Source: JACPDH01 sp041671505 (GTDB taxonomy: Bacteria; Acidobacteriota; Thermoanaerobaculia; Gp7-AA8). Taken from it: a stretch of DNA of 64,000 nt. This document shows positions 24,744 to 32,836 of this stretch, piece after piece. The DNA lies in NCBI GenBank assembly GCA_041671505.1, contig JBAZBK010000012.1:1-64000 (forward strand), in the 5' to 3' direction. The notes beneath the pieces were generated by a model. That model saw nothing but the letters and a program-made list of their open reading frames with translations. It was not told where the DNA came from and ran no database searches. The position numbers and the translations under genes are program-made. Numbering within the stretch: position 1 is the stretch's first letter; each line of letters begins with the position of its first letter.

Positions 24744-25346
24744 TCACCGCACCACGCAGTAGTTGCTCAGCAATCGGAGACCCGCAACCGAAGACTTCTC
24801 CGGATGAAACTGCACTCCCGCAACGCGGCCGTTCCGGACCGCGGCATTGAACACGCCTCCATACTCGGCCGTCGCAATCTGCTGCGCCCGCGTGACGCCG
24901 ACTGCGCGGTACGAATGGACGAAGTAGAACGACGCATCGCGCGGGATTCCGTCGAATAGTGGATCGTCCGTGAGCTCGACGCGGTTCCATCCGATCTTCG
25001 GCACGCGCACGCCCTTACCGAACTTCTCGACGCGCCCGCCGCAGAAGCCGAGCCCCTTCCACTGCCCCATCTCGTCCGATTCGTCGAAGAGGAGCTGGTG
25101 ACCGAGACAGACGCCGAGCAGCGACGAGCCGGAGGAGACGGCCTCGCGGAGTGCGTCGGCGACTCCACTGCTCTCGAGCCACGTGATCGCCGCGCCGAAG
25201 CTTCCGACACCGGGAAGGACGATGCGCCGCGCCGAGGCGATCGCCGACGGATCGCGCGTGACCTCGAGCTCCGCGCCGACATGCCGCAGCCCCCTTGCAA
25301 TCGAGTCAAGGTTGGAGAAGGGAGAGTCGATGAGCGTCGTGCGCAT
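24744..25346 (-). CDS. hisH: Imidazole glycerol phosphate synthase glutaminase subunit HisH (200 aa)
   Basis: Class I glutamine amidotransferase supplying ammonia to HisF. The nucleophile Cys is in LLGVCLGHQLLF (about residue 80), the oxyanion strand is VLPGVGSFGAA, and the His and Glu of the triad are in GVQFHPEKSS. Length is exact. Separated from hisAF and hisB by gaps of 281 and 368 bp, both filled with palindromic elements. Confidence 0.96.
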   Translation of the reverse strand: MRTTLIDSPFSNLDSIARGLRHVGAELEVTRDPSAIASARRIVLPGVGSFGAAITWLESSGVADALREAVSSGSSLLGVCLGHQLLFDESDEMGQWKGLGFCGGRVEKFGKGVRVPKIGWNRVELTDDPLFDGIPRDASFYFVHSYRAVGVTRAQQIATAEYGGVFNAAVRNGRVAGVQFHPEKSSVAGLRLLSNYCVVR

Positions 25347-25692
25347 GGTGTGGGGGGCCCGTTGTTGGTTGTTGGTTGTTAGTTGTTAGTTGTTAGTTGT
25401 TAGTTGTTAGTTGTTAGTTGTTAGTTGTTAGACGGTCGTGGGTGCTTGTGCGTGGCTGGTTGCGCCGCCCGAGCGAGCTGTCGTCCCGACGACCGCTCCC
25501 GCGAAGCGGGAGCGAGAGGAGGGACCTCGCAGGCTGGTACAAATTTCGTTTTCGGCCAGGCTTTCTTCGTACGTTGGATGTCTGTACCAGCCTGCGAGAT
25601 CCCTCCTCTTCCGCTTCGCGGAATCGTCGGGATGACAAACCGAGCGTCTCTCGCTGCCTGTCTAACAACTAACAACCAACAACTAACAACTC
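25347..25692. repeat. 7-nt-period inverted repeat (GTTAGTT type) enclosing a 160-bp element
   Basis: About nine tandem GTTAGTT/GTTGGTT heptamers at 25366-25432 and their complement (AACTAAC/AACCAAC) at 25658-25690 form the outer arms. The 160-bp GGCTGGTAC element, copy 3 (25479-25637), sits in the centre. A concentric nest of two unrelated palindrome types, in the gap between hisB and hisH. Confidence 0.92.
25479..25637 (+). repeat. 160-bp inverted-repeat element (GGCTGGTAC type), copy 3
   Basis: Left arm GTCGTCCCGACGACCGCTCC to GGCTGGTAC; right arm GTACCAGCCTGCGAGATCCC to CGTCGGGATGAC. The loop of about 44 bases (AAATTTCGTTTTCGGCCAGG and onward) is the most divergent of the five copies. Confidence 0.9.
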
Positions 25693-25714
25693 GAACCACG
25701 CCGCCACGCCGCCC

Positions 25715-26305
25715 TCACAACACCCCCTTCGTGCTCGGCACCCCGCCGCCCACCACTTCTTTCGCCTCCCGCAGCGCGATTGCAAACGCCTTGAAGATCG
25801 CTTCGGCGGCGTGGTGCCCGTTGCGTCCGCGGACGAGGTCGACGTGAATGTTGCACGCACACGCGTGCGCGAACGACTTGAAGAACTCCTCGACGAGCGC
25901 GAACGGGAAGTCGCGGTGAATGAGCAGCATCTCCTTGTCGATCGGCGCCTCGAAGACGAGGAACGGCCGCCCTGCGAAGTCGACGACGACCCGCGCGAGC
26001 GCCTCGTCGAGCGGCACGTAGGCGTGTCCGAAACGACGGATCCCGCTCTTGTCACCGAGTGCGACACGGAAAGCCTCGCCGAGCACGAGCCCGACATCTT
26101 CCACGGTGTGGTGGTAGTCGATGCGGACATCCCCGGTCGCCCGGACGTTCATTTCCACCCGGCCATGTCGCGCGATGACGTCGAGCATGTGCGTCAGGAA
26201 GCCGACCGGAGTTTCGAGCGACGAGGAGCCCGTGCCGTCGAGATCGAGTTGTACCGAGACTTCCGTTTCTTTCGTCCGCCTGGCCACCGCTGCGCTTCTG
26301 CTCAT
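25715..26305 (-). CDS. hisB: Imidazoleglycerol-phosphate dehydratase HisB (196 aa)
   Basis: Mn-dependent dehydratase, step 6 of histidine synthesis. The conserved metal-binding histidine motifs are all present: FLTHMLDVIARHG, DYHHTVEDVG, FGHAYVPLDEAL, KSFAHACACNIHVD and GRNGHHAAEAIFKAF. There is no N-terminal phosphatase domain, so it is the monofunctional form. Overlaps hisC by 4 bp (ATGA type). Confidence 0.97.
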   Translation of the reverse strand: MSRSAAVARRTKETEVSVQLDLDGTGSSSLETPVGFLTHMLDVIARHGRVEMNVRATGDVRIDYHHTVEDVGLVLGEAFRVALGDKSGIRRFGHAYVPLDEALARVVVDFAGRPFLVFEAPIDKEMLLIHRDFPFALVEEFFKSFAHACACNIHVDLVRGRNGHHAAEAIFKAFAIALREAKEVVGGGVPSTKGVL

Positions 26306-27438
26306 GCTCCACGTCCTTCTTCGAGTCGTCGCGACGTCTCACCGGCCTCCAGCAGCGCCTCGATCGACTCGAGGAACCTGTCGTTCTGCTCCGGCTCGCC
26401 GATCGAGACGCGCAGGCAGCGCTCCATGCGCGGATAGCGCGAGATGTTGCGGACGAGCGTGCCGCGCGCGATCAGCCCTTCGAAGATCTCGTCGGCGCTT
26501 TCCTCGACGCGAAACGCGACGAAGTTCGACCGGCTCGGGAAGAGCTCGATCCCGCGCATCGCCTCGAGCCGCGCCGTGACCCGCGCCCGCTCGCGGAGCG
26601 TCGCGTCGACGCGCGACTGCATGAGCGTCTCGTTCTCGATCGCGACGAGCGCCGCCTCCTGGCTGAAGACGTTCAGGTTGTACGGCAACTTCACCTTGCG
26701 CATCTCGCCGCAGAGCTCCGGCGTCGATTCGAGCCAGCCGATCCTCAGCGCCGCGAGTCCCCACGCCTTGGAGAAGGTCGACAGCGTCACGAGCCGGTCG
26801 GCCGGCGGCGGCGGGCCGTCGTCCCAGAACTCGCCGTACGCCCGGTCGAGCAGCACGAACGCGCCGCTCGCCAAGAGCGACTCCAGATCGTCCGCCCCGA
26901 GGATCCCGCCGGTCGGATTGTTAGGCGAGCAGGCGACCACGACGGCTGGCTCAGGGCCGTCGAGCGCGGCGTCGAGCATCGCGCGCAGCGGCAGAGCTCC
27001 GCTTCGAGGGTCGATGTCGACGCGCACGATCTCGCCGCCAAAGATCGTCGCCAGCTTCTCGTAGAGCGGAAACGTCGGCGTCGGGATGACGACGCGCCGC
27101 CCGGGAGCGACGAGCGTGGCCATCGCGACCATGAGAAGCTCGTTCGACCCGTTGCCGACGAGCACGTTCTCTCGCGCGATCCCGCCTCGCCGCGCGATCG
27201 CGTCGCGCAGTTCCACCGCCTCGAATTCAGGGTAGACGTTCCACTTGCGGCGCAGCACGCGCTCGACGATCTCCTGCTTCAACTCCGCGGGGAGGTCGAC
27301 CGCTCCTTCGTTCTGATCGAGCTTGTCGCGCGCCGTGCGCGGCTCGAGCGTGTAGGCGGTCATCGCCCGCACTGCGTCCCTGACGAACTCGACTCCCTCG
27401 TATGCCTTCGGCCTCACTGCGATCGCGGGGATGCTCAT
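26302..27438 (-). CDS. hisC: Histidinol-phosphate aminotransferase HisC (378 aa)
   Basis: PLP-dependent class I/II aminotransferase. The PLP lysine is in LSTFSKAWGLAALRIGW. NPTG of the cofactor-binding loop is in CSPNNPTGGIL, the aspartate and tyrosine in VLLDRAYGEFW, and the phosphate-binding Arg near the end in RVSIGEPEQND. A GTTAGGC word lies at 26920. Overlaps hisD and hisB by 4 bp each. Confidence 0.95.
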   Translation of the reverse strand: MSIPAIAVRPKAYEGVEFVRDAVRAMTAYTLEPRTARDKLDQNEGAVDLPAELKQEIVERVLRRKWNVYPEFEAVELRDAIARRGGIARENVLVGNGSNELLMVAMATLVAPGRRVVIPTPTFPLYEKLATIFGGEIVRVDIDPRSGALPLRAMLDAALDGPEPAVVVACSPNNPTGGILGADDLESLLASGAFVLLDRAYGEFWDDGPPPPADRLVTLSTFSKAWGLAALRIGWLESTPELCGEMRKVKLPYNLNVFSQEAALVAIENETLMQSRVDATLRERARVTARLEAMRGIELFPSRSNFVAFRVEESADEIFEGLIARGTLVRNISRYPRMERCLRVSIGEPEQNDRFLESIEALLEAGETSRRLEEGRGA

Positions 27439-28739
27439 CGCACCGTCTCCTCGTCTCTGACTGCCTCTGGTTTCGATTTCGCTTCCGCGATCCGTACCCG
27501 CACCGAGTCGGCGTGAAGCGGAAGCCCCTCGAATTCGGCGAGCGTCACGGCCGCGGGTCCGATCGCCGCCGCGGTCGTTCGGGAGAGCGTCACGATCGTT
27601 CGGCGCCGCACGAAGTCGGCGACGCCAAGCGACGACGAGAAGCGCGCCGCGCCTGCGGTAGGCAGCACGTGATTCGATCCGGCGACGTAGTCACCGAGCG
27701 CGACGGCCGACCATGGACCGACGAAGATCGCGGCGCAATTGACGACCCGCGCCACGACCCGATCCGCATCGCGCACCTGTACGGAGAGGTGCTCTGGCGC
27801 GATCGCGTCGGCGAACGCGGCGGCATCATCGAGCGTCGGCACGATGACGACCGCGCCGAGGGCGTCGAGCGCCGCCTTCGCGCCGACGCCTTCGCCGCGA
27901 AGCCGTCGCTCCACCGCCTCCGCGACCGCCTCGCCGGTCGCGCGACTCGGCGTGACGCAGACAGCGAGCGAATCGGCGCCGTGCTCTCCCTGCGCGAGCA
28001 GGTCGGCCGCGACGAGCTCGACGTCGGCCGTCTCGTCGGCGACGACGACGATCTCGCTCGGCCCGGCGGGGAGGTCGATTCCGACGACGTCGCGCACGAG
28101 CTCCTTCGCCGCCGCAACGAAGCGGTTTCCCGGCCCGACGATCTTGTCGACGCGCCGGAGCGACTCGGTCCCGTACGCCAGCGCCGCGACTCCCGCCGCG
28201 CCGCCGCTTCGATAGACCTCGGTGATTCCGAGGCGCGCGCAGACTAGTTTGAATTCCTCACGCTCGGCCACGCGCGACGTCGTCGCCACGACGATCTCTC
28301 CGACGCCGGCGATGCGCGCGGGAATCGCGCACATCATCAGCGTCGAGAGGTAAACCGCGGCACCGCCCGGAACGTAGACGCCGACGCGTCGGAGCGGAAT
28401 CGACTCCTGGCGCATCTCACTCGCGTCGTCGGGAGTGATCGGAACGCGCTGCTGCAGCATGTGAAATGCGGTGATCCGCGCGATCGCGACGTCGATCGCA
28501 GCCTCGAGCTCCGGCGCAGCCCCGCCACCGGCAGGGCGACTGAGAATCGAGCCCGGCTCCACGTCGACTCCGTCGAGCTCACGCAGCAGCTTCGCCACTT
28601 CGGCGTCGCCCCCCGTGCGGACGCGCTCGACGATCGCGGCTGCGATCTCCCTCGCCTCACCTGCGCTCTTCCTCCGACCTCGCTCGAGCGAGGTGAGCCA
28701 TTCCGCGCGATCCGCTTCGCTCAGTTCGACGACGCGCAT
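27435..28739 (-). CDS. hisD: Histidinol dehydrogenase HisD (434 aa)
   Basis: Zinc enzyme oxidising L-histidinol to histidine in two NAD-dependent steps. Diagnostic motifs: GRAVYLS-type region YVPGGAAVYLSTLMM, KIVGPGNRFVAAAKELV, DLPAGPSEIVVVADE, the zinc ligands in AQGEHGADS, and EHLSVQV. Length is right (about 430). ATG at 28739 overlaps the 3' end of hisG by 19 bp. Confidence 0.97.
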   Translation of the reverse strand: MRVVELSEADRAEWLTSLERGRRKSAGEAREIAAAIVERVRTGGDAEVAKLLRELDGVDVEPGSILSRPAGGGAAPELEAAIDVAIARITAFHMLQQRVPITPDDASEMRQESIPLRRVGVYVPGGAAVYLSTLMMCAIPARIAGVGEIVVATTSRVAEREEFKLVCARLGITEVYRSGGAAGVAALAYGTESLRRVDKIVGPGNRFVAAAKELVRDVVGIDLPAGPSEIVVVADETADVELVAADLLAQGEHGADSLAVCVTPSRATGEAVAEAVERRLRGEGVGAKAALDALGAVVIVPTLDDAAAFADAIAPEHLSVQVRDADRVVARVVNCAAIFVGPWSAVALGDYVAGSNHVLPTAGAARFSSSLGVADFVRRRTIVTLSRTTAAAIGPAAVTLAEFEGLPLHADSVRVRIAEAKSKPEAVRDEETVR

Positions 28740-29389
28740 GCGACCTCCTCACGCTCGTCCGGAATCGCGAGCGCGGAGATCCGCGCGACGAGCTCGCGCA
28801 CGCGCGCCGGATCGAGCCGGAACGCCTCACGATTGACGATGAGCCGCGCGGAGATCTCCGCGATCGTTTCGATTGCCTCGAGCCCGTTCGCACGGAGCGT
28901 GCTTCCCGTCTCCACCAGGTCGACGATGTACGGCGCCAGGCCTAACACCGCGGCGAGCTCCACAGAGCCCGCCAGCTCCACGACTTCGGCGGCGGTGCGC
29001 CGGCGGAGCAGCCATCCGCGCGTGAAACGCGGGTACTTCGTGGCGACGACGGCGCGTGGAAGCGTCGCGAGTGGCCCGGCGCCCGGCGCCGCGATCAGCA
29101 TCATCCGGCATCGCCCGAGATCGAGAGCGAGCGGCTCGAGCACGTCGGGGCGCTGTTCGAGCAGCTGATCGAGCCCCGCGACGCCCGCGTCGGCCGCACC
29201 CTGCTCGACGTAGACCGGGACGTCGGCGTCCTTGACGAGAATCCACTCGAAGCCGCCGCGCGCGAAGACGAGCCGGCGCGATGCGATCTGCTCGGCGCTC
29301 GGCGCGTCGAGGCCCGCCGCGCGAAGCCGCGCGAGCAGCGGCTCGAGAAGTCGCCCCTTGGGAAGCGCGATGCGAAGGGGGCGGCTCAC
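28721..29389 (-). CDS. hisG: ATP phosphoribosyltransferase catalytic subunit, short form HisG (222 aa)
   Basis: First enzyme of histidine synthesis. It is the short HisG that lacks the C-terminal regulatory domain and depends on HisZ, encoded immediately upstream. Motifs: RIALPKGRLLEP, DVPVYVEQGAADAGVAGLDQL, and the PRPP loop EITGSTLRANG-type VDLVETGSTLRANGLEAIE. GTG at 29389 is chosen: it overlaps the hisZ stop by 4 bp and begins directly with the conserved strand. A TTA leucine codon sits in the GCCTAAC word at 28940. Confidence 0.95.
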   Translation of the reverse strand: MSRPLRIALPKGRLLEPLLARLRAAGLDAPSAEQIASRRLVFARGGFEWILVKDADVPVYVEQGAADAGVAGLDQLLEQRPDVLEPLALDLGRCRMMLIAAPGAGPLATLPRAVVATKYPRFTRGWLLRRRTAAEVVELAGSVELAAVLGLAPYIVDLVETGSTLRANGLEAIETIAEISARLIVNREAFRLDPARVRELVARISALAIPDEREEVACASSN

Positions 29390-30267
29390 GGCGTCACCTC
29401 CAGCGCGTCGACACTGAGCGTGAAGCCGACTGCCGTGACGTTTGCGCCGTACTTCGCGTAGAGCGCGTCGTATCGGCCGCCGCGCGCGACCGGAGCGTTC
29501 GAACCTCGGCGGTAAATCCGGAACCGGATTCCGCTGTAGTAACCGCCCGCGTCGTCGGGATCGAAGACCGCGACCATCTGCGCTCCGCTCGCTTCGACCT
29601 CCTCGGCCATCCGCTCGAAGCGCGACGCGACACTCTGCGTCGCTCGGCACGTCACGAGATCGGCGACTTCGAGCGTTCCGCGGCGCAGCCGTTCGAGAAG
29701 GCTGGCTGCATCGCGATCGGTCGCGGATTCCTCCTCGAGCAGGCGCGGCAACGACGCGTCACCACAGCTGAGCGTGACGCCACTGCCCGACGCAGCGATC
29801 GCAAGACGGACGATCTCGCGGTCGGCCTCGAACGCCGCGTCGCCGATCAGCTCGGCGCCGATCTGGAAGTACTCGCGGCTCGCGCCGAGACGCGCAGACT
29901 CGCAGCGGATCACGTCGCCGCGATAGAGGACGCGCGTGACGGCGTCGGTCGGAAGCGAGGGCGCGAGCGCGCGAGCCACCATCGGAGTGAAGTCGGCGCG
30001 CAGCGTGAGCAGCTCGCCGTCGCGGTCGACCAGGCGGTAGCTCGCCCGCCCCGGCACCGAGCTCGCACCGTCGTCGTAGCAGTCGGCGAAGTCGAGGATC
30101 GGGAGGATGACCTCGCGATAGCCGGCGCGCTCGAGCAGCCCGACGACGCGATACTCGATCGCGCGCCGCCGCGCGGCTTCGTCGGGGAGGAGCACTCTCA
30201 CGCCCGACGGAAACGGCAGCGTCGCCGGAGAGTCTGGGCTTTCTTCGATTTCTCTTCGTTGCAGCAT
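29386..30267 (-). CDS. hisZ: ATP phosphoribosyltransferase regulatory subunit HisZ (293 aa)
   Basis: A catalytically dead HisRS paralogue that forms a hetero-octamer with short HisG and senses histidine. HisRS-like motifs: FPSGVRVLLPDEAARRRAI, LLTLRADFTPMVARA (motif 2 region), YFQIGAELIG, and the C-terminal GGRYDALYAKYG. There is no anticodon-binding domain, matching HisZ rather than HisS. First structural gene of the operon, 33 bp after the attenuator stem. Confidence 0.93.
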   Translation of the reverse strand: MLQRREIEESPDSPATLPFPSGVRVLLPDEAARRRAIEYRVVGLLERAGYREVILPILDFADCYDDGASSVPGRASYRLVDRDGELLTLRADFTPMVARALAPSLPTDAVTRVLYRGDVIRCESARLGASREYFQIGAELIGDAAFEADREIVRLAIAASGSGVTLSCGDASLPRLLEEESATDRDAASLLERLRRGTLEVADLVTCRATQSVASRFERMAEEVEASGAQMVAVFDPDDAGGYYSGIRFRIYRRGSNAPVARGGRYDALYAKYGANVTAVGFTLSVDALEVTP

Positions 30268-30289
30268 TCGTTTCCCCGCGATCCCGGTC

Positions 30290-30385
30290 TGAAATGCAAA
30301 ACGCCCCTTCCCTGGGCGGGAAGGGGCGTCAGATCGGTCGGATACGAATCGTCGTGACAGTCAGCGCCCCTTACCGCCGGGGCGC
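30290..30385 (-). promoter_or_regulatory. Histidine operon attenuator
   Basis: Read on the minus strand, hairpin GCGCCCC/GGGGCGC (30385-30364) is followed by the terminator stem ACGCCCCTTCCC/GGGAAGGGGCGT (30329-30301), then TTTTGCATTT. The right arm of the first hairpin (AAGGGGCG) can instead pair with the left arm of the terminator (CGCCCCTT), giving an antiterminator. This is the classic 1:2, 2:3, 3:4 logic. Ribosome stalling on the His codons of the leader peptide (30462-30403) would favour antitermination and hisZ-IE expression. Confidence 0.88.
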
Positions 30386-30402
30386 CGAAACGTCGAACTC
30401 CC

Positions 30403-30462
30403 CTACGGCCTGTGATGCCAGGCGTGATGGTGGTGCTGACGGACGACGGCGAAGCTCTTCAT
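30403..30462 (-). CDS. hisL: Histidine operon leader peptide (19 aa, six His)
   Basis: The ORF reads MKSFAVVRQHHHHAWHHRP, with six His in eight positions, and stops with TAG just before the attenuator hairpins. Such a His run in front of a his operon is the signature of attenuation by ribosome stalling. No Shine-Dalgarno sequence precedes the ATG. The predicted transcription start falls at or one base before the ATG, so it may be translated from a leaderless mRNA. Too short for routine gene calling. Confidence 0.9.
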   Translation of the reverse strand: MKSFAVVRQHHHHAWHHRP

Positions 30463-30470
30463 CGGCGCAG

Positions 30471-30500
30471 AGAATAGGGGCGAGGGGAGGAGGCTGTCAA
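30471..30500 (-). promoter_or_regulatory. Promoter of the his operon
   Basis: TTGACA at 30500-30495 and TATTCT at 30476-30471 with an 18-bp spacer, both on the minus strand. The -35 box is a perfect consensus. Initiation about 7-8 bases downstream lands at 30463-30462, the ATG of the leader peptide. Confidence 0.75.
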
Positions 30501-30659
30501 GGGGCGGCGATACGCCCGGCCGTTTTCGAGAGGCGAAAGAACGAGGCATCAGCCAGGCGCCGATGGCATCCCGAGCGGCCCACTGGGCGCGCGGTAGCGC
30601 CTGAGGAAGGAAACCGCGATCAGCCGCGAAGCTCGCGCCATCGTCCACGAGCGCACGGA

Positions 30660-30817
30660 TTGTCATCCCGACGACCGAGCGGAGCGAGGGAGGAGGGATC
30701 TCGCAGGCTGGTACAGTTGAGGTTCGACGCGAATGCTCCTGCTCGCGGCACATGAGTACAAGCCTGCGAGGTCCCTCCTCCTTCCCCCGCTTCGCGGGGT
30801 CAGTCGTCGGGACGACA
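30660..30817 (-). repeat. 160-bp inverted-repeat element (GGCTGGTAC type), copy 4, inverted
   Basis: Arms GTCATCCCGACGACCGAGCG to GGCTGGTAC and GTACAAGCCTGCGAGGTCCC to CGTCGGGACGAC. The central 41 bases match the loop of copy 1 (12011-12170) as reverse complement at 30 of 41 positions, so this copy lies in the opposite orientation. The flanks 30501-30659 and 30818-30899 show nothing else definite. Confidence 0.9.
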
Positions 30818-30899
30818 ACTCCCTCGGGTGTCGCAACTCGGGCAGCTTCTTGGAAGCGCAACGAGGGATGACGGGATGGGCGTTAGGCGCTCGCCTCCC

Positions 30900-31772
30900 T
30901 CACCCTTTCGGCACGATCATTCGCAGCTTCTCGGGAGCGATCGAGAACTCGACCGGGGTCATCGTCAGCGGCTCGCCGTCGGCGTAGACCTCCATCGGCG
31001 TCGCAGTCTCGAGACGGATGGTACGACCGCGCGCCGAGCGGACGAACGGGCTGGTGACGTGCTTTCCGGTGTAGGCCTTCGGCAGCGTCGTCAGGAGATC
31101 CCACGTGCTGCACTTGCCAATGACGTAGAGGTCGAGAAGGCCGTCGTCGACTCTGGCCGCGGGGGCGATGAGGACTCCCGCGCCGTAGCGATGCGTGTTG
31201 CCGACGACCGCGAACATGACCTCTTCGGTCTCTGCGACGCCGTCGACCGCGATATTCATTCGCAGCGGCCTGAACGACGGGAGCACGCTGAAGATCGAGT
31301 AGAAGTAGACGAGCGAGCCGCGAAGATACTTCACCTTGTTGGCGCGCGCGGCCACGACCGAGTCGAAGCCGACGCCGGCGACGCCGATGTAGCGAAGGCC
31401 GTTCGCCACGCCGACGTCGATCTCGCGCACGACGCCGTTGACGGCCGTGTCGCAGGCGAGATCGAGGCGCGACGGGATGCCTACCGTCTTCGCGAAGTCG
31501 TCGCCCGAGCCGAGAGGGAGTACCGCGAGCGGGATGCGAAGGTCGAGGCCGCGAAGCGCAAGGTGGACACTGCCGTCGCCGCCACAGACGACGGCACGAT
31601 CGCAGAAGTCCGGCGTGAGCTGCCGCGCCATCTCGATCATGTGCTCGCGGCTCTTGCTCTCGTAATGCATGACCTCGGCGCCCGCAGCGCGGAGCATGCC
31701 TTCCGCCTCACCGACGTGCAATCGTGCCCGGCCCCGGCCTGCCGCGGGGTTGTAGAGAACCGCCAAGCGCAT
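30900..31772 (-). CDS. Diacylglycerol kinase-family lipid kinase (290 aa)
   Basis: YegS/DgkB-like kinase phosphorylating a lipid such as diacylglycerol or a sphingoid base. Motifs: LYNPAAGRGRA (N-terminal nucleotide loop), VVCGGDGSVHLALRG, and LPLGSGDDFAKTVG, which replaces the usual GTxNDFA (Ser-Gly-Asp instead of Thr-xx-Asn). The C-terminal beta domain ends VYADGEPLTMTPVEFSI. Length is typical. Starts 18 bp from a 7-nt-period palindrome. Confidence 0.92.
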   Translation of the reverse strand: MRLAVLYNPAAGRGRARLHVGEAEGMLRAAGAEVMHYESKSREHMIEMARQLTPDFCDRAVVCGGDGSVHLALRGLDLRIPLAVLPLGSGDDFAKTVGIPSRLDLACDTAVNGVVREIDVGVANGLRYIGVAGVGFDSVVAARANKVKYLRGSLVYFYSIFSVLPSFRPLRMNIAVDGVAETEEVMFAVVGNTHRYGAGVLIAPAARVDDGLLDLYVIGKCSTWDLLTTLPKAYTGKHVTSPFVRSARGRTIRLETATPMEVYADGEPLTMTPVEFSIAPEKLRMIVPKG

Positions 31773-31790
31773 GAGGCGGATAGTTTAGGG

Positions 31791-31914
31791 GATTTCGGAT
31801 TGAGGATTTCGGATTTCGGATTTCGGATTTGAAAAGCCTTCCTCGATCATTGGAGCATTGCCAACACGCGCCTTTCGGGATCGATCATCGAATCCGAAAT
31901 CCGAAATCCGAAAT
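31791..31914. repeat. 7-nt-period inverted repeat (GGATTTC type), copy 2
   Basis: Left arm: GGATTTC heptamers at 31791-31830, interrupted once. Right arm: AATCCGA heptamers at 31891-31914. The loop of about 60 bases is unrelated to that of copy 1. It lies between the start of the lipid kinase gene and the terminator of hsp20. Confidence 0.9.
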
Positions 31915-31917
31915 AAA

Positions 31918-31949
31918 GAAAACGGCTCCCCTCACGGGGAGCCGTTTTC
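31918..31949 (-). terminator. Rho-independent terminator of hsp20
   Basis: Stem AACGGCTCCCC/GGGGAGCCGTT with loop TCAC and flanking A and T runs, so it works in either direction. It lies 22 bp after the hsp20 stop. Confidence 0.88.
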
Positions 31950-31970
31950 GACCTGCGCGCAGCGCGGGAC

Positions 31971-32450
31971 TTATCCCTTCTTCACTTCGGCTTCGATCTG
32001 CTTCGAGCTTCCGCCGATCTGAATGCGGCGTGCCTTCGATTCCTCGCGCTTCGGCATTTCGAGCTTGAGCACGCCATCCTCGTAGGTCGCGCTGATCTTC
32101 TCGGCATCGACCGTCGCGGGGAGCCGGAACGCGCGGACGAAGCTTCCGAACGAGCGCTCGACGCGGTGGAAGTTCTTCTCCGTTTTCTCTTCCTCGCGCG
32201 ACCGCGTTCCGCGGATCGTCAGCATCCCGTTTTCGAACTCGACCTGGATGTCTTCGCGCTTCATTCCGGGAATCTCCGCGATTACGCACAGCGTCCCGGG
32301 CGTCTCCTCGATGTCGACCGCGGGAACCCAGCTGGCCGAGGCGAGCTCACCGTTCTCGAACGGGAAGCCGGGATCGAACATGCGATTCATCTCGTCCTGG
32401 AGTCGGCGCATCTCGGAAAAGGGGTTCAGTCGGATGAGTGTGTTGACCAT
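31971..32450 (-). CDS. Hsp20/alpha-crystallin small heat-shock protein (159 aa)
   Basis: ATP-independent holdase. The alpha-crystallin domain spans about residues 42-135 (WVPAVDIEETPGTLCVIAEIPGM at its start, IRGTRS in the middle, FRLPATVDAEKISATYEDGVL near the end). The short C-tail has RRIQIGG, the IxI/V anchor. ATG at 32450 has an excellent AAGGAGG seven bases upstream. A HAIR-type operator lies 24 bp upstream of the ATG, pointing to HspR repression. The terminator follows directly. Confidence 0.95.
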   Translation of the reverse strand: MVNTLIRLNPFSEMRRLQDEMNRMFDPGFPFENGELASASWVPAVDIEETPGTLCVIAEIPGMKREDIQVEFENGMLTIRGTRSREEEKTEKNFHRVERSFGSFVRAFRLPATVDAEKISATYEDGVLKLEMPKREESKARRIQIGGSSKQIEAEVKKG

Positions 32451-32473
32451 GATTCGTTCCTCCTTACTTATGG

Positions 32474-32494
32474 CTTGAGTTGCATACACTCATA
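32474..32494 (-). promoter_or_regulatory. HAIR-type operator (HspR binding site) upstream of hsp20
   Basis: CTTGAGT (32474-32480), seven bases, then ACTCATA (32488-32494). The HspR element HAIR is CTTGAGT-N7-ACTCAAG, so the left arm is exact, the spacing is exact and the right arm matches five of seven. It sits in an AT-rich stretch (TATATAAT around 32493-32500) that probably holds the promoter. No hspR gene is in the window. Confidence 0.75.
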
Positions 32495-32836
32495 TATAAT
32501 AAACATTAGCGTGGTGGACTAATATTTCAACCGGCACTCGCGAATCGCCGTCTGGAAATAGGTCAATTATGGTGTAGGCCACCCTCGAATCGGCGCCAGG
32601 AACGTGGCGTGCTCCCGGAACCGCTGGTACCTACATCCCGCACCGATGTCCGGCGCATCGCAAACCGTGCCGGAGTTAGTCGTGGATCTCGAGCAGCGCC
32701 TTGCAGCTCCGAAGCTCGAGGGCCCGGACCTTCACGATACCCATCCGGTCGTCGGCCTGCATCGCCTCACCTCGAGTCGCGAGTACGGAAAGTTCGCGGC
32801 ACGAACGGATGAGCCGCCGATGTTAAGATCGCGCGC
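32495..32836. other. Intergenic region between hsp20 and a methyltransferase gene
   Basis: The first 60 bases are AT-rich and include TTAGCGTGGTGGACTAA and ATATTTCAACC, presumably promoter sequence for hsp20. The remainder (32560-32836) has small frames of random-looking composition and no palindrome family seen elsewhere. Nothing further can be supported. Confidence 0.5.

Noticed and set aside
25366..25432. Tandem GTTAGTT array as a CRISPR or attC site
   Set aside because: The units are seven bases with no spacers, and there is no attC core pair or cas gene; it is one arm of an inverted 7-nt-period repeat.
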